The notes beneath the pieces are model-generated. The model saw only the letters and a program-made list of their open reading frames with translations, ran no database searches and was not told the DNA's origin. This document shows positions 1 through 10,610 of a stretch of 64,000 nt of DNA, in pieces. Numbering within the stretch: the first letter of the stretch is position 1; each line of letters opens with the position of its first letter. A program made the position numbers and the translations under genes. The DNA is from Microbacterium suaedae. Lineage in GTDB: Bacteria > Actinomycetota > Actinomycetes > Actinomycetales > Microbacteriaceae. The stretch lies in the NCBI RefSeq assembly GCF_003254645.1, contig NZ_PNFD01000002.1, positions 558,001-622,000 of the forward strand. Direction: 5' to 3'.

Positions 1-2074
1 CCGTGCCGTTGCGGGGCGCCACGAGCGCGCCGCGCTCCAGGATCTCGCCGAACAGCTTGCGGTCCTCGGCGAGGTCGATCGCCGCAGGGCTCGTGCCGAG
101 GATCGTGTACCCGGCGTCCTGGATCCCCTGTGCGAGGCCCAGCGGCGTCTGCCCGCCGAGCTGGCAGATCACGCCGACGATCTCGCCCGACTGCGCCTCG
201 GCGTAGAGGACCTCGAGGACGTCCTCCAGCGTCAAGGGCTCGAAGTACAGGCGGTCCGAGGTGTCGTAGTCGGTCGACACGGTCTCGGGGTTGCAGTTGA
301 TCATGACCGTCTCGAAGCCCGCGTCGCTCAGAGCGAACGAGGCATGCACGCACGAGTAGTCGAACTCGACGCCCTGACCGATGCGGTTGGGGCCCGAGCC
401 GATGATGACGGCCTTCCGGCGATCGCTCGGCGCGACCTCCGTCTCGGCGTCATAGGACGAGTAGTGGTACGGCGTCAGAGCGGGGAACTCTCCGGCGCAG
501 GTGTCGACCGTCTTGAAGACCGGGCGCACCCCGAGCCCGTAACGAGCATCGCGGACATCTTCCTCGCTCAGGCCACGCAGCTCAGCGATCTGCGCGTCCG
601 AGAAGCCGTGTTCCTTCGCAAGCCGCAGCACGCGCTCGTCGAGCTCACCCGCGGCGGCGATCGCGCCAGCCACCTCGTTGATGAGCACGATCTGGTCGAT
701 GAACCAGGGGTCGATCTTCGTGGACTCGAAGACCTGCTCGGCCGTTGCGCCGAGCCGCAGTGCCTGCTGCACATCGACGATCCGGCCGTCTGTCGGAGTG
801 CGCATCGAGTCGAGCAGCTCGTCCACCGAGCGCGTCTCCTCGCCCCAGTGGAAGCTGGATCCGCGCTTCTCGACCGAGCGCAGCGCCTTCTGCAGCGCCG
901 TCGCGTAGTTGCGACCGATCGCCATCGCCTCGCCGACCGACTTCATGGTCGTCGTGAGAGTCGGATCCGCCGCCGGGAACTTCTCGAAGGCGAAGCGCGG
1001 AACCTTCACCACGACGTAATCGAGCGTCGGCTCGAAGGATGCCGGCGTCTGCTTCGTGATGTCGTTGGGCACCTCATCGAGGCGGTAGCCAAGCGCGAGC
1101 TTCGCCGCGAGCTTGGCGATCGGGAATCCCGTCGCCTTCGAGGCGAGCGCCGACGATCGGGACACGCGCGGGTTCATCTCGATGACGATGATGCGTCCGT
1201 CATCGGGGTTGATCGCGAACTGGATGTTGCAGCCGCCCGTGTCGACGCCGACGGCGCGGATGATGTCGATTCCGATGTCGCGCAGCGACTGGTACTCGCG
1301 GTCGGTGAGCGTGAGGGACGGCGCGACGGTGATCGAGTCGCCCGTGTGCACGCCGACGGGGTCGACGTTCTCGATCGAGCAGACGACGACCGTGTTGTCG
1401 GCCGTGTCGCGCATGAGCTCGAGCTCGTATTCCTTCCACCCGAGGATCGACTCCTCGAGCAGAACTTCGGTCGTGGTCGACTCGACGAGACCCTGCCCGG
1501 CCATGCGGCGCAGCTCCGCCTCGTCGTGCGCGAAGCCCGAGCCGAGGCCTCCCATCGTGAAGGAGGGGCGCACGACAAGCGGGTAGCCGAGCTCGTCGGC
1601 CGCCGCCAGCACCTCGTCCATCGTGTGGGCGATGCGGCTGCGGGCGACGTCTGCCCCCGACTCGACCACGAGCTCCTTGAAGACCTGGCGGTCCTCACCC
1701 TTGCGGATCGCCTCGACGTTCGCTCCGATGAGCTCCACGTCGTGCTTCTCGAGCAGACCGCGGTCGTGGAGCGCCATGGCGGCGTTGAGGGCCGTCTGCC
1801 CGCCGAGAGTGGGAAGGATCGCGTCCGGACGCTCCTTGATGATGATCGACTCGATCACCTCGGGCGTGATCGGCTCGATGTACGTCGCATCGGCGAAGTC
1901 GGGATCGGTCATGATCGTCGCCGGGTTCGAGTTGACGAGGATGACACGCACGCCCTCCTCGCGCAGCACACGGCAGGCCTGCGTGCCGGAATAGTCGAAT
2001 TCGCACGCCTGGCCGATGACAATCGGCCCGGAGCCGATGACGAGGACGGAGGAGATGTCGTCGCGCTTAGGCAT
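1..2074 (-). CDS. carB: Carbamoyl-phosphate synthase large subunit (3' end outside window)
   Basis: Makes carbamoyl phosphate from ammonia (supplied by CarA), bicarbonate and two ATP; first step of pyrimidine and arginine synthesis, cytoplasmic. About 691 N-terminal codons are visible, of roughly 1,070-1,100 usual for the family. The protein begins [17 protein letters not shown], and the family hallmark [10 protein letters not shown] follows within the first 40 residues. The first ATP-grasp domain shows RPSFTMGG and [18 protein letters not shown]. The second half restarts near residue 550 with [16 protein letters not shown], reflecting the internal duplication of CarB. The ATG at 2074 overlaps the carA stop by 8 nt, implying coupling. 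The C-terminal oligomerisation and allosteric domain is cut off by the window edge, not by a mutation. Confidence 0.97.
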   Translation of the reverse strand, partial: MPKRDDISSVLVIGSGPIVIGQACEFDYSGTQACRVLREEGVRVILVNSNPATIMTDPDFADATYIEPITPEVIESIIIKERPDAILPTLGGQTALNAAMALHDRGLLEKHDVELIGANVEAIRKGEDRQVFKELVVESGADVARSRIAHTMDEVLAAADELGYPLVVRPSFTMGGLGSGFAHDEAELRRMAGQGLVESTTTEVLLEESILGWKEYELELMRDTADNTVVVCSIENVDPVGVHTGDSITVAPSLTLTDREYQSLRDIGIDIIRAVGVDTGGCNIQFAINPDDGRIIVIEMNPRVSRSSALASKATGFPIAKLAAKLALGYRLDEVPNDITKQTPASFEPTLDYVVVKVPRFAFEKFPAADPTLTTTMKSVGEAMAIGRNYATALQKALRSVEKRGSSFHWGEETRSVDELLDSMRTPTDGRIVDVQQALRLGATAEQVFESTKIDPWFIDQIVLINEVAGAIAAAGELDERVLRLAKEHGFSDAQIAELRGLSEEDVRDARYGLGVRPVFKTVDTCAGEFPALTPYHYSSYDAETEVAPSDRRKAVIIGSGPNRIGQGVEFDYSCVHASFALSDAGFETVMINCNPETVSTDYDTSDRLYFEPLTLEDVLEVLYAEAQSGEIVGVICQLGGQTPLGLAQGIQDAGYTILGTSPAAIDLAEDRKLFGEILERGALVAPRNGT

Positions 2075-3245
2075 GGGCGCCCTTCTTGCTGAGGGTCTCG
2101 ATGACGAGATCCCGGAAACGGTCGAACAGGTAGTTGGCGTCGTGCGGACCGCCCGCAGCCTCGGGGTGGTACTGCACGCTGAAAGCGGGGATGTCGAGCG
2201 CCTGGAGGCCCTCGACGACGTCGTCGTTGAGGCCGACGTGGCTGACCTCGACGCGTCCGAATCCGGCGGGGCTGTCGAAGACGCCCTCGAGAGGAGCGTC
2301 CACCGCGAAGCCGTGATTGTGCGCCGTGATCTCGACGCGGCCCGTCTGCTTGTCGCGCACGGGCTGGTTGATGCCACGGTGGCCGAACGGCAGCTTGTAG
2401 GTCCCGAGACCGAGCGCGCGCCCGAAGAGCTGGTTTCCGAAGCAGATGCCGAAGAACGGCAGACCGTCGCGCAGAACACCGCGGAGGAGCTCGACGTGCG
2501 CGTCCGAGGCGGACGGGTCACCCGGGCCGTTCGAGTAGAAGACAGCGACGGGATCGATCGCCCACAGCTCGTCGGCCGTCACCTGCTGGGGAAGCACGTG
2601 CACCTCGAAGCCGCGTCGCGCGAGATTGTCGATCGTCGCCTGCTTGATGCCGAGGTCGATGACCGCGAGGTTGCCCAGCTTCTCGCCCTCAGCAGGCGTC
2701 ACCGCGGCGACCTCGACCGACACCTCGGACGAGAGGTTTCGACCCGACATCTCGGGTGCTTCACGCACGAGGCGCAGCTGTTCCTCGGCCGGCAGCTCGG
2801 CCGCGTCACCGGAGAACACGCCCCCGCGCATGGATCCCTCGGAGCGGATGCGCCGCGTGACGGCGCGTGTGTCGATTCCGGAGATTCCGACGATCCCGTC
2901 GCGCGCGAGCGCCGCGTCGAGAGATTCGTCCGCTCGCCAATTCGACACGACGCGCGAGGGGTCCCGCACGATGTAGCCGGCGACCCAGATGCGTCGGGAC
3001 TCGGGATCCTCTGCGTTCACGCCGGTGTTGCCGATGTGCGGCGCCGTCTGGAGAACGATCTGTCCCGCGTACGACGGGTCGGTGAGGGTCTCCTGGTATC
3101 CGGTCATCCCGGTCGAGAACACGACCTCGCCGAGCGTCGTGCCGCGCGCGCCGTAGGCGGCGCCCGCGTAGCGGGTGCCGTCTTCGAGGACGAGGACGGC
3201 CGAATCCCGCTCGAGGAGGGAAATGGCGGAGTCGGTGGGGGTCAT
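2067..3245 (-). CDS. carA: Carbamoyl-phosphate synthase small (glutaminase) subunit
   Basis: Hydrolyses glutamine and passes ammonia to CarB. The 392 residues are a normal length. The N-terminal CPSase small-chain domain contains [16 protein letters not shown] and GNTGVN. A class I glutamine amidotransferase domain follows, with its nucleophile Cys in [17 protein letters not shown] (about residue 268), the HNHGFAVD segment, and the catalytic His/Glu in [12 protein letters not shown]. The ATG at 3245 overlaps the upstream membrane-protein gene by four bases (ATGA), and the stop overlaps carB by eight. Both ends therefore point to translational coupling in the pyr operon. Confidence 0.97.
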   Translation of the reverse strand: MTPTDSAISLLERDSAVLVLEDGTRYAGAAYGARGTTLGEVVFSTGMTGYQETLTDPSYAGQIVLQTAPHIGNTGVNAEDPESRRIWVAGYIVRDPSRVVSNWRADESLDAALARDGIVGISGIDTRAVTRRIRSEGSMRGGVFSGDAAELPAEEQLRLVREAPEMSGRNLSSEVSVEVAAVTPAEGEKLGNLAVIDLGIKQATIDNLARRGFEVHVLPQQVTADELWAIDPVAVFYSNGPGDPSASDAHVELLRGVLRDGLPFFGICFGNQLFGRALGLGTYKLPFGHRGINQPVRDKQTGRVEITAHNHGFAVDAPLEGVFDSPAGFGRVEVSHVGLNDDVVEGLQALDIPAFSVQYHPEAAGGPHDANYLFDRFRDLVIETLSKKGAHA

Positions 3246-3745
3246 GATGTCGCTCCCGTGGGTGTGCCCGCCGCCGAGATGTCGTCGATCGCGCTCTCGA
3301 GGAGGGCGGGATCGTCGTCCGGCAGGCGGAGGTAGGTGTCGAATGTCTGGGATCCGTCGCTCCAGGCGACGAGGACGAGGCCGTCACGCTCGACGACCCG
3401 GTCGATCGTCCACGTCGCGCGCCCCGCGCCGAGGAGTCGAGCGGCGGGAATGAAGATCGGGCTCTCCCCCGGCATCGCGAGCCCAAGGCCTGCCGAGGTC
3501 ACCGTGATGTCGGCCCGTGATCGGAAGGCGAGAGGCCGTGCCGCGACGCGATCGAGCGGTGCGTCGTGACGGGTCGTGGCAACGAGCAGGCCGGAGAACG
3601 ATGCGAGGATCTCGCCCGAGAGCTCGCCGAAAGGCACGCGCACTCCGGCATCGCGCCGGGTTCGTCGTCGCCAGCCCCACGCCATGAGTGCGAGCGCGAT
3701 GAGCGCGAGCGCCACCATCACGAGCGACGCCGCCTCGCGGGTCAT
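3242..3745 (-). CDS. Conserved membrane protein of the pyr operon (Rv1382-like)
   Basis: Function unknown. The 167-residue product begins [20 protein letters not shown], a single N-terminal transmembrane segment followed by a basic stretch (WRRRTRR), so the roughly 130-residue soluble part is probably cytoplasmic. That part is rich in predicted beta strands. Actinobacteria usually carry a similar gene between pyrC and carA (Rv1382 in M. tuberculosis), sometimes called a putative export protein. I place it in that family from position and architecture. A longer reading frame exists upstream, but the ATG at 3745 overlaps the pyrC stop as ATGA and is the better start. A role in pyrimidine metabolism is suggested only by the conserved location. 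Confidence 0.75.
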   Translation of the reverse strand: MTREAASLVMVALALIALALMAWGWRRRTRRDAGVRVPFGELSGEILASFSGLLVATTRHDAPLDRVAARPLAFRSRADITVTSAGLGLAMPGESPIFIPAARLLGAGRATWTIDRVVERDGLVLVAWSDGSQTFDTYLRLPDDDPALLESAIDDISAAGTPTGATS

Positions 3746-5052
3746 GCTCGCCCCCCGGGGAGGTCGACGATCTCGCCGTCGGCGAGCGTCGCCTGGCCGC
3801 GATGGATCGTCCATCGCACGCTGCCGGGGAGTTCTCGTCCGAGGTACGGGGAGTTGGTGCTGCGCCCACGAAGATCGTCCGACGAGAACGGCGCGCGCGG
3901 AGCCGGATCATAGAGCGTGAGCTCGGCCGGCTGACCGGCCGCGATCGGCGTGCCGTGTCCGTCCAGTCCGCCGATACGGGCCGGAGCCTCGGACAGCACG
4001 CGCGCGACGTCGGAGAAGTCGAACGGCCCATCCGCGATCATCGTGTCGTGCACGACGCGCAGGGCGCTCTCGAGCCCCACCATCCCGTGCGCGGCGGCGG
4101 CCCATTCGGCGCTCTTCGCCTCGGAGGGGTGGGGGGCGTGATCGGTCGCGACGATATCGATCGTGCCGTCAGCGAGCCCCTCGCGCACGGCGCGCACGTC
4201 CTCTTCACGTCGCAGCGGCGGATTCACCTTGAACCGCGCATCGTATCCGCGGGCGCTCTCGTCCGTGAGAAGAAGATGATGCGGAGTCACCTCTGCAGTG
4301 ACGGCGATCCCACGCTTCTTCGCCCAGCGGACGATGTCGACGCTGCCCGCCGTCGAGAGGTGGCACACGTGCAGCCGGGATCCGACATGCTCGGCGAGGA
4401 GCACATCACGCGCGATGATCGACTCCTCGGCCACCGCGGGCCACCCGGGCAGGCCGAGCTCCGCCGACACGGCACCCTCGTTCATCTGCGCGCCCTCCGT
4501 GAGACGCGGATCCTGGGCGTGCTGCGCAACGACGCCGCCGAAGGACTTCACATACTCGAGCGCGCGACGCATGAGCAGCGGATCCCACACACAGAAGCCG
4601 TCGTCGCTGAACACCCGCACACGGGCGCGGGAGTGTGCCATCGCGCCGAGCTCCGCGAGCCGTTCGCCCTTCTGCCCGACCGTGACAGCGCCGATCGGCT
4701 GCACGGTCGCGTACCCGGCCGACTCTCCGAGCGCGGCGACCTGCTCCACGACGCCGGCCGTGTCGGCGACGGGATGCGTGTTCGGCATCGCGAAGACGGC
4801 GGTGAATCCACCGGCCGCCGCGGCCCGCGTGCCGGTTGCGACGGTCTCGCTCGCTTCGAAGCCCGGCTCACGCAGGTGGGTGTGCAGATCGACGAGACCC
4901 GGCAGCGCGACGAGGCCGTCCGCGTCGATCGCGCGCGCGCCGGCTCGGCTGAGCCCCGTGCCGATCTCAGCGATCCGTCCCTCCTCGATGAGGATGTCGG
5001 CCCGCTCGGCGCCCACGATCGACGCGCCCTGGATGAGGAGCACCTCGCTCAT
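3742..5052 (-). CDS. pyrC: Dihydroorotase
   Basis: Cyclises carbamoyl-aspartate to dihydroorotate, the third step of pyrimidine synthesis. The 436-residue protein fits the class I dihydroorotase family. The metal-binding HTHLREPG lies near residue 56, followed by [33 protein letters not shown] and the catalytic-Asp motif [12 protein letters not shown]. The open frame extends 73 codons further upstream through pyrB. The ATG at 5052 is chosen because it overlaps the pyrB stop (ATGA) and starts with the usual amidohydrolase strand [12 protein letters not shown]. PyrB and PyrC are adjacent and coupled, so they are probably made in similar amounts. Confidence 0.96.
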   Translation of the reverse strand: MSEVLLIQGASIVGAERADILIEEGRIAEIGTGLSRAGARAIDADGLVALPGLVDLHTHLREPGFEASETVATGTRAAAAGGFTAVFAMPNTHPVADTAGVVEQVAALGESAGYATVQPIGAVTVGQKGERLAELGAMAHSRARVRVFSDDGFCVWDPLLMRRALEYVKSFGGVVAQHAQDPRLTEGAQMNEGAVSAELGLPGWPAVAEESIIARDVLLAEHVGSRLHVCHLSTAGSVDIVRWAKKRGIAVTAEVTPHHLLLTDESARGYDARFKVNPPLRREEDVRAVREGLADGTIDIVATDHAPHPSEAKSAEWAAAAHGMVGLESALRVVHDTMIADGPFDFSDVARVLSEAPARIGGLDGHGTPIAAGQPAELTLYDPAPRAPFSSDDLRGRSTNSPYLGRELPGSVRWTIHRGQATLADGEIVDLPGGRA

Positions 5053-6020
5053 CGGTCCTCCTTCGTCTCGGTTTCCGTGTGCTCTCCTGCCAGCAGCAGA
5101 TAGAGCACGGCCATTCGCACGGACACTCCGTTCGCGACCTGCTCGCGTACCGTGGCGCGAGGCGAGTCGGCGGCTGCGGCGCAGATCTCCAGCCCCCGAT
5201 TCATGGGCCCGGGGTGCATCACGATCGTATCGTTCGGCAGCTTCTGGAACCTCACCGGATCGAGGCCCCACAGGCGCGCGTACTCGCGCTCGCTGGGGAA
5301 GAAGGATCCCGACATGCGCTCGGTCTGGATGCGGAGCATCATGAGCGCGTCGGGGGCCGCATCGATCGCCTCGTCAAGGCTGTACACGACGCGCGCCGGC
5401 CAGAGCGACACATCCTGCGGCACGAGCGTCGGCGGCGCGACGAGAGTCACGTCGGCGCCGAGCGCGTCGAGCAGCCAGACGTTGGATCGCGCGACGCGCG
5501 AGTGCAGCACGTCCCCGACGATCGCGACGCGATATCCGGCGAGGTCACGGCCGCGGCTCGCATCCGCGCCGTATCGCCGCCGGCGCATCGTGAAGGCGTC
5601 GAGAAGCGCCTGCGTCGGGTGCTCGTGCGTGCCGTCCCCCGCGTTGACCACGCCCGCATCGATCCAGCCGCTCGCGGCGAGGGTGCGCGGAGCGCCGGAG
5701 GCGCCGTGACGCACCACGACCGCGTCGGCGCCCATCGCCTCCAGCGTCTGAGCCGTGTCCTGCAGGGTCTCCCCCTTCGACACGCTGGAGCCCTTCGCGG
5801 AGAAGTTGATCACATCGGCCGAAAGCCGCTTCGCCGCCGCTTCGAATGAGATGCGCGTCCGCGTCGAGTCCTCGAAGAAGAGGTTCACGACGGTCTTGCC
5901 ACGCAGCGTCGGCAGCTTCTTCACCTGGCGGCTCTGCGTCGCGGCCATGTCCTCCGCGACATCGAGGATCCGGATCGCCTCGTCGCGCGTGAGCGAGCGG
6001 GTATCGAGCAGGTGCCGCAT
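5049..6020 (-). CDS. pyrB: Aspartate carbamoyltransferase catalytic subunit
   Basis: Condenses carbamoyl phosphate with aspartate, the committed step of pyrimidine synthesis. The 323-residue length is typical. [19 protein letters not shown] is the carbamoyl-phosphate site and [15 protein letters not shown] is the conserved second-domain entry. [11 protein letters not shown] near the C terminus is the ATCase-type signature that separates it from ornithine carbamoyltransferase. No pyrI regulatory subunit is nearby, as usual for actinobacteria. Tandem GTG (6023) and ATG (6020) codons are possible starts. I use ATG; it overlaps the pyrR stop by one base as TGATG. Confidence 0.96.
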   Translation of the reverse strand: MRHLLDTRSLTRDEAIRILDVAEDMAATQSRQVKKLPTLRGKTVVNLFFEDSTRTRISFEAAAKRLSADVINFSAKGSSVSKGETLQDTAQTLEAMGADAVVVRHGASGAPRTLAASGWIDAGVVNAGDGTHEHPTQALLDAFTMRRRRYGADASRGRDLAGYRVAIVGDVLHSRVARSNVWLLDALGADVTLVAPPTLVPQDVSLWPARVVYSLDEAIDAAPDALMMLRIQTERMSGSFFPSEREYARLWGLDPVRFQKLPNDTIVMHPGPMNRGLEICAAAADSPRATVREQVANGVSVRMAVLYLLLAGEHTETETKEDR

Positions 6021-6565
6021 CACGCGTCCTCCCCCGCAGCAGCGATCGTGACCTCGTCGACCCCGTCGACCTCGGTCACGGAAACGTTCACGCGCTCCGT
6101 GCGCGCTGACGGAAGGTTTTTGCCGACGAAGTCGGGGCGGATCGGCAGCTCGCGGTGTCCGCGGTCGATGAGGATCGCGAGGCGCACGGCCGACGGGCGG
6201 CCGATATCGCCGAGCGCGTCGAGCGCCGCGCGGATCGACCGGCCCGAGAAGAGCACATCGTCCACGAGCACGACCACGCGTCCATCGATGCCGCCGTCCG
6301 GAATCGAGGTCGGGCGCGGAGCGCGCGTCGGGTGCTTCGCCAGATCGTCTCGGTACATCGTGACGTCGAGCTGCCCGACGGCGACCGGGGCGCCGCCGAA
6401 GCGCTCGATGAGCGTCGCAAGTCGATCGGCGAGTGAAACGCCGCGGGTCGGGATCCCGAGGAGCACGAGCCCATCGGGCCCCTTGTTCGACTCGAGGATC
6501 TCGTGCGCGATGCGCGTGAGCGCACGCGAGATGTCGGCTTCATGCAGCACGGTTCTCGTGCCCAT
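6020..6565 (-). CDS. pyrR: PyrR: pyr mRNA-binding regulator / uracil phosphoribosyltransferase
   Basis: First gene of the pyrimidine operon. PyrR binds UMP/UTP, then a loop in pyr mRNA, and lowers operon expression; it also has weak uracil phosphoribosyltransferase activity. The 181-residue product has the type I phosphoribosyltransferase fold, with PRPP-binding loop [19 protein letters not shown] and [19 protein letters not shown] nearer the N terminus. The ATG at 6565 follows GGGAG with six bases between them; an eight-codon upstream extension lacks such a site. A PyrR-binding RNA hairpin at 6575-6605 overlaps this ribosome-binding region, which supports autoregulation at translation. Confidence 0.95.
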   Translation of the reverse strand: MGTRTVLHEADISRALTRIAHEILESNKGPDGLVLLGIPTRGVSLADRLATLIERFGGAPVAVGQLDVTMYRDDLAKHPTRAPRPTSIPDGGIDGRVVVLVDDVLFSGRSIRAALDALGDIGRPSAVRLAILIDRGHRELPIRPDFVGKNLPSARTERVNVSVTEVDGVDEVTIAAAGEDA

Positions 6566-6574
6566 CTGCCGCTC

Positions 6575-6605
6575 CCTTCTCCGCCTCACGGGACGGGGTT
6601 AAAGG
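6575..6605 (-). promoter_or_regulatory. PyrR-binding RNA element in the pyr leader
   Basis: On the mRNA strand the site opens with CCTTTAA, passes through CGTCCCGTGAGGCGG and closes with AAGG. These match the conserved features of PyrR-binding loops in Gram-positive pyr leaders: a CCUUU/AAGG closing stem, a loop with GUCC and the invariant GUGAGG, and an upper GC stem. The 3' arm runs directly into the pyrR Shine-Dalgarno GGGAG (6572-6576). Protein binding would therefore block ribosomes rather than rely on a downstream terminator, as reported for Mycobacterium smegmatis. No terminator hairpin lies between this element and pyrR. Confidence 0.85.
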
Positions 6606-6625
6606 TGCAGGTGTCGCGTGAGAGC

Positions 6626-6631
6626 AGTCTA
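6626..6631 (-). promoter_or_regulatory. Candidate -10 of the pyr operon
   Basis: TAGACT on the minus strand lies just past the nusB stop and about 20 nt ahead of the PyrR element. Transcription from it would start near 6618 and give a short leader that contains the whole PyrR loop. No convincing -35 is visible. Read-through from efp-nusB remains possible. Confidence 0.4.
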
Positions 6632-6632
6632 C

Positions 6633-7043
6633 TCAGTTCGATCGCGCGATGCGCGCCAGCACGCCGTGGACGAACGCGCCGGATTCCTCGGTCGAGAGCT
6701 CCTTGGCGAGCTCGACCGCCTCGTCGATCGCCACGGCCGTGGGCACCTCGTCGTTGAAGACGAGCTCCCAGGTCGCGAGGCGCAGCAGCGCCCGATCCAC
6801 GGCAGGCATGCGCTCGAGCTTCCAGTCGCGACTGTGCGCGGTGATCTGCTCGTCGATCTCGCCCGCGTGGTCCACGACGCCGTCGACGATCTCACGCGCA
6901 TACAGCCAGGACGACTGACGTTCGGGCTCGCTTGCGGCCCGCTTCGCCTCGGCGGCGAGGGCGACGGCAAGGTCGTCGCCCCGCACATCGGCGGAGAAGA
7001 GGAGGTTCAGCGCGCGGCGGCGCGCCTTGGTGCGTGCGCTCAC
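6633..7043 (-). CDS. nusB: Transcription antitermination factor NusB
   Basis: NusB with NusE (S10) binds boxA in rRNA leaders and keeps RNA polymerase processive. The 136-residue all-helical protein begins MSARTKARRRALNLLFSADVRGDD, matching the typical start of NusB, and ends with the AVAIDEAVELAKELSTEESGAFVHGVLARI helix pair characteristic of the family. The start is GTG at 7043. The gene follows efp after only six bases and is probably cotranscribed with it. The order efp-nusB upstream of pyrR is usual in actinobacteria. Confidence 0.95.
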   Translation of the reverse strand: MSARTKARRRALNLLFSADVRGDDLAVALAAEAKRAASEPERQSSWLYAREIVDGVVDHAGEIDEQITAHSRDWKLERMPAVDRALLRLATWELVFNDEVPTAVAIDEAVELAKELSTEESGAFVHGVLARIARSN

Positions 7044-7049
7044 AGGGCG

Positions 7050-7613
7050 TCAGTCGTTGACACGGCTGAGGTACTCACCCGTGCGCGTGTCGACCTTGAC
7101 CTTCGTGCCTTCGCCCACGAAGAGCGGCACCTGGATCTCGGCACCGGTCTCGACCGTCGCGGGCTTCGTGCCCGCGTTGGAGCGGTCGCCCTGCAGGCCG
7201 GGCTCGGTGTACGTGATCTCCAGGACCACCGACGGGGGCAGCTCAGCGTAGAGCGGCTGACCGTCGTGCATCGCGATCGTGACCATCATGTTCTCGAGCA
7301 TGAAGCGGGCCTGGTCCCCGACGAGCGCCGTCGGGACGTTGATCTGGTCGTAGTCGGACACGTCCATGAAGACGAACGACTCGCCGTCGTTGTACAGGTA
7401 CTGATAGTCGCGGCGATCGACGTTCTGGATGTCGACCTTCGAGCCGGCGTTGAAGGTCTTGTCGACGATCTTGCCCGAGACGACGTTCTTCAGCTTCGTG
7501 CGGACGAACGCGCCACCCTTGCCCGGCTTCACGTGCTGGAACTCCACGACGCTCCAGAGCTGTCCGTCGATCGAAAGGACGACGCCGTTGCGGATATCTG
7601 CAGTGGATGCCAT
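7050..7613 (-). CDS. efp: Elongation factor P
   Basis: EF-P relieves ribosomes stalled at polyproline stretches by entering the E site. The 187 residues form three beta-barrel domains. The N-terminal KOW-like domain carries the tip loop [15 protein letters not shown], whose Lys in GKGGA is the position that is modified or reaches the peptidyl-transferase centre. The ending [23 protein letters not shown] is the standard EF-P C terminus. The ATG at 7613 lacks a strong Shine-Dalgarno sequence. The gene is followed by nusB. Confidence 0.97.
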   Translation of the reverse strand: MASTADIRNGVVLSIDGQLWSVVEFQHVKPGKGGAFVRTKLKNVVSGKIVDKTFNAGSKVDIQNVDRRDYQYLYNDGESFVFMDVSDYDQINVPTALVGDQARFMLENMMVTIAMHDGQPLYAELPPSVVLEITYTEPGLQGDRSNAGTKPATVETGAEIQVPLFVGEGTKVKVDTRTGEYLSRVND

Positions 7614-7679
7614 GAAAGAGGAGTTCCGTTTCGTGATTGTGAGGTGTGCGAGGGCCGCAGTCGGACCCGAGGGATGATC

Positions 7680-8798
7680 CTATCGCGAACCCGTCTGGAC
7701 GATTCCGCCCTGCTGCTCTTCGGCGACCTCCTGGTACGCCGCGAAGAGCAGCGACTGATCGGGCGCCTGTAGGACCGAGGGCTTCCCGAGGTCGTCGAGA
7801 ACGATGAAGCGCAGCTGACCTGCGCGCGCCTTCTTGTCGCGCTGCATCGTCGCGTGAAGCTGATTCCACGCGCCCGCGCGGTAGCTCGTCGGCAGACCGA
7901 GAAGAGTGAGGATCCGGCGATGCCGGTCGACGGCCGCGTCGCTCAGGCGACCCGCGAGTCGCGAGAGCTCGGCCGCGAACATCATGCCGATCGAGATCGC
8001 GGCACCGTGTCGCCACTGGTAACGCTCGGCGTGCTCGATCGCGTGCCCGAGAGTGTGTCCGTAGTTGAGCGTCTCGCGCAGACCCGCCTCACGGAAGTCC
8101 TCGCCGACGACGTCAGCCTTCATCTGGATCGCAAGTTCGATGCATCGACGGAACTCGGCTCCCGTGACGTCGAGCGCGCGCTCGGGGTCGGACTCGACGA
8201 TGTCGAGGATCTCGGGGAAGCGGATGAATCCCGCCTTGAGCACCTCCGCGAAACCGGCCTTCAGCTCGTTCAGCGGCAGCGGCTCGAGCATCTCGAGATC
8301 GCACAGGACGGCCCGCGGCGACCAGAACGCTCCGACGAGGTTCTTGCCCTCCGCCGTGTTGATGCCGGTCTTCCCGCCGATGGCCGCGTCGACCATGCCG
8401 AGCACGCTCGTCGGCACCTGGACGACGGCCACCCCGCGCAGCCACGTCGCGGCCGCGAATCCTGCAAGATCGGTCGCCGCTCCCCCGCCGACCCCGACGA
8501 TCGCGTCGGTACGGGTGAAGTCGGCCTGCCCGAGGATCCCCCAGAGGAAGGAGGCGACCTCGACGCGCTTGGCTGACTCGGCGTCCGGGATCTCGGCGAG
8601 GAGAACCTCGAGGTCACCGTCCGCCAGCAGCTCCTCGCGAAGATCGTTCACGATGCGTCCGAGCGTCGGCTGGTGCACGATGAGCACCTTCTTCGCCTCG
8701 GACGGCAGCGCCGCGCGGAGCAGGTGGCGCGCCCCGTGCCCGACGGTGACGTCGTAGCCGGGCGTGCCGTCGACGTGGATCGCCGTGTGCTCAGTCAT
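7680..8798 (-). CDS. aroB: 3-dehydroquinate synthase
   Basis: Converts DAHP to 3-dehydroquinate, the second step of the shikimate pathway; needs NAD+ and a divalent metal. The 372-residue protein carries the NAD-binding GVGGGAATDLAGFAAATWLRG region, VPTSVLGMVDAAIGGKTGIN, and the metal ligands in NYGHTLGHAIEHAE. The frame extends 24 codons upstream, but the ATG at 8798 overlaps the aroK stop by eight bases (ATGACTGA) and gives the usual N terminus. The gene is downstream of aroC and aroK in one unit. Confidence 0.96.
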   Translation of the reverse strand: MTEHTAIHVDGTPGYDVTVGHGARHLLRAALPSEAKKVLIVHQPTLGRIVNDLREELLADGDLEVLLAEIPDAESAKRVEVASFLWGILGQADFTRTDAIVGVGGGAATDLAGFAAATWLRGVAVVQVPTSVLGMVDAAIGGKTGINTAEGKNLVGAFWSPRAVLCDLEMLEPLPLNELKAGFAEVLKAGFIRFPEILDIVESDPERALDVTGAEFRRCIELAIQMKADVVGEDFREAGLRETLNYGHTLGHAIEHAERYQWRHGAAISIGMMFAAELSRLAGRLSDAAVDRHRRILTLLGLPTSYRAGAWNQLHATMQRDKKARAGQLRFIVLDDLGKPSVLQAPDQSLLFAAYQEVAEEQQGGIVQTGSR

Positions 8799-9348
8799 GG
8801 GCTTCCTCTCTTGTGTCGTCGGCGCCCGGGGCGGCGTCGCCGAGGCGCGCGGCCGCCCACGCAGCCGCACCCTCGACGACCTCCCGCAGCGGGCCGCGCG
8901 ACGTGTCGTATGTGATGTCGGCCAGCTCTTCGTAGATCGGCCGGCGCTCGGCCGCGATCCGCCGCCATTCCTCGAGCGGATCGCCCTGGTTCAGAAGCGG
9001 TCTCTTCGCGCCGCGTATTCGAGACGCGACCGTGCGATCGGACACCGTCAGCAACACCACGAGGTGCGCGGCGAGATCGGACCGCGTGTCGGGATCCAGC
9101 ACCGCGCCCCCGCCGAGGGCGACGACGCCACCTTCCCTCAACGCACGGCGCACCGCCTCGCGCTCGAGCCGCCGGAACTCGGCTTCACCCCGCGCAGCGA
9201 ACAGGTCGGAGATCCGGCCGTGCTCCGCGACGATGAGACTGTCGGTATCGGTGAAAGAGACGCCGAGGCGCTTCGCGACGCGCCTCCCGATGCTCGACTT
9301 TCCGGACCCCATCGGGCCGATGAAGACGAGCGACGGTCCGTCAGTCAT
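8791..9348 (-). CDS. aroK: Shikimate kinase
   Basis: Phosphorylates shikimate at O3. The 185-residue P-loop kinase has Walker [20 protein letters not shown] at residues 10-28, the [29 protein letters not shown] shikimate-binding region, and [11 protein letters not shown]. The ATG at 9348 is chosen because it gives [17 protein letters not shown] and overlaps the aroC stop by eight bases with the same ATGACTGA octamer used at the aroK/aroB junction. The roughly 70-codon upstream extension of the frame lies inside aroC and is not expected to be translated. Confidence 0.95.
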   Translation of the reverse strand: MTDGPSLVFIGPMGSGKSSIGRRVAKRLGVSFTDTDSLIVAEHGRISDLFAARGEAEFRRLEREAVRRALREGGVVALGGGAVLDPDTRSDLAAHLVVLLTVSDRTVASRIRGAKRPLLNQGDPLEEWRRIAAERRPIYEELADITYDTSRGPLREVVEGAAAWAAARLGDAAPGADDTREEAHD

Positions 9349-10549
9349 GCGGGATCGAGTGGGACGCGCTTCGCAGGGTCTCCGGGATCGCTGCGAGGTA
9401 CGACTCGACGTTGCGGCGGGTCTCCGCGATGGAGTCGCCGCCGAACTTCTCGAGCACGACGTCGGCCAGCGTGATCGCGACCATCGCCTCCGCCACGACG
9501 CCGGAGGCAGGGACCGCGCAGACATCGGAGCGCTGGTGATGTGCGGTCGCCACATCGCCGGTCGCGACGTCGATCGTGTCGAGCGCCCGCGGCACGGTCG
9601 CGATGGGCTTCATTCCGGCCCGCACGCGAAGGGTGGTGCCGGTCGACATGCCGCCCTCGGTCCCGCCCGCGCGGTCAGACCCGCGTGCGACGCCGTCGTC
9701 CGACGGATAGAGCGCATCGTGCGCGGCCGATCCACGACGCCGGGTCGTCTCGAACCCGTCGCCGACCTCGACGCCCTTGATCGCCTGGATGCTCATCAGC
9801 GCCTGGGCGAGCTTGCCGTCGAGCCGGCGGTCCCAGTGCACGTGCGAGCCGAGCCCCGGGGGCAGTCCGTACGCGAGCACCTCGACGATGCCGCCGAGCG
9901 TGTCGCCCGCCTTGCGGGCGTCGTCGATCTCGGCGACCATCCGCGCGGACGTCTCGCCGTGGAAGCAGCGCAGCGGATCCGCGTCGAGCGTCGCCACGTC
10001 GTCGGGCGTCGGAACGGGCGCGCCCTCGGGCGCAGCGACGGGGCCGATCGAGAGAGTGTGGCTCACGAGTCGGATCCCGAGCTCACCGAGGAACTTCCGC
10101 GCGACGGCTCCGAGAGCGACACGAGCCGCCGTCTCGCGGGCGCTCGCACGCTCGAGGACGGGACGCGCCTCGTCGAAGTCGTACTTCTGCATGCCGACAA
10201 GATCGGCGTGACCGGGACGGGGGCGCGTGAGAGGGGCGCCGCGACCACGCGACTTCTCACTGAGCTCGGTCGGCTCGGCGCTCATCACCTCGGTCCACTT
10301 CGGCCACTCGGTGTTGCCGATGCGCAGCGCGACGGGGCTGCCCATCGTGAGTCCGTGTCGGATGCCCCCCGAAAGGGTGAGCTCGTCTTGCTCGAACTTC
10401 ATGCGCGACCCCCGGCCGTAGCCGAGCTTGCGACGCTGCAGATCGTCCTGGATGTCCTGGGGAGATACGGGCACGCCAGAGGGGAGGCCCTCCATGATGG
10501 CGACGAGTTCGGGGCCGTGAGATTCGCCGGCCGTCAGCACGCGGAGCAT
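9341..10549 (-). CDS. aroC: Chorismate synthase
   Basis: Last common step of aromatic biosynthesis; removes phosphate from EPSP using reduced FMN. The 402-residue protein starts [19 protein letters not shown] and contains [52 protein letters not shown] and the [13 protein letters not shown] loop, all chorismate synthase signatures. The ATG at 10549 is preceded by GGAAGG and, seven bases upstream, by the -10-like TAGGCT on the minus strand. This gene could therefore have its own promoter and a nearly leaderless message. Confidence 0.96.
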   Translation of the reverse strand: MLRVLTAGESHGPELVAIMEGLPSGVPVSPQDIQDDLQRRKLGYGRGSRMKFEQDELTLSGGIRHGLTMGSPVALRIGNTEWPKWTEVMSAEPTELSEKSRGRGAPLTRPRPGHADLVGMQKYDFDEARPVLERASARETAARVALGAVARKFLGELGIRLVSHTLSIGPVAAPEGAPVPTPDDVATLDADPLRCFHGETSARMVAEIDDARKAGDTLGGIVEVLAYGLPPGLGSHVHWDRRLDGKLAQALMSIQAIKGVEVGDGFETTRRRGSAAHDALYPSDDGVARGSDRAGGTEGGMSTGTTLRVRAGMKPIATVPRALDTIDVATGDVATAHHQRSDVCAVPASGVVAEAMVAITLADVVLEKFGGDSIAETRRNVESYLAAIPETLRSASHSIPHD

Positions 10550-10610
10550 GCCTTCCAGCCTAGAGGCACACGAGACCACCCACGAACCAGGGCGTCACGC
10601 AGCGACCTGT

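Noticed and set aside
3814..3814. Longer N-terminal forms of several proteins (for example the pyr membrane protein from 3814, pyrC from 5271, aroK from 9555, alkaline-phosphatase-fold enzyme from 59454)
   Set aside because: The added residues are Arg/Ala-rich, lie inside neighbouring genes and lack ribosome sites; internal starts match family N termini and operon overlaps.
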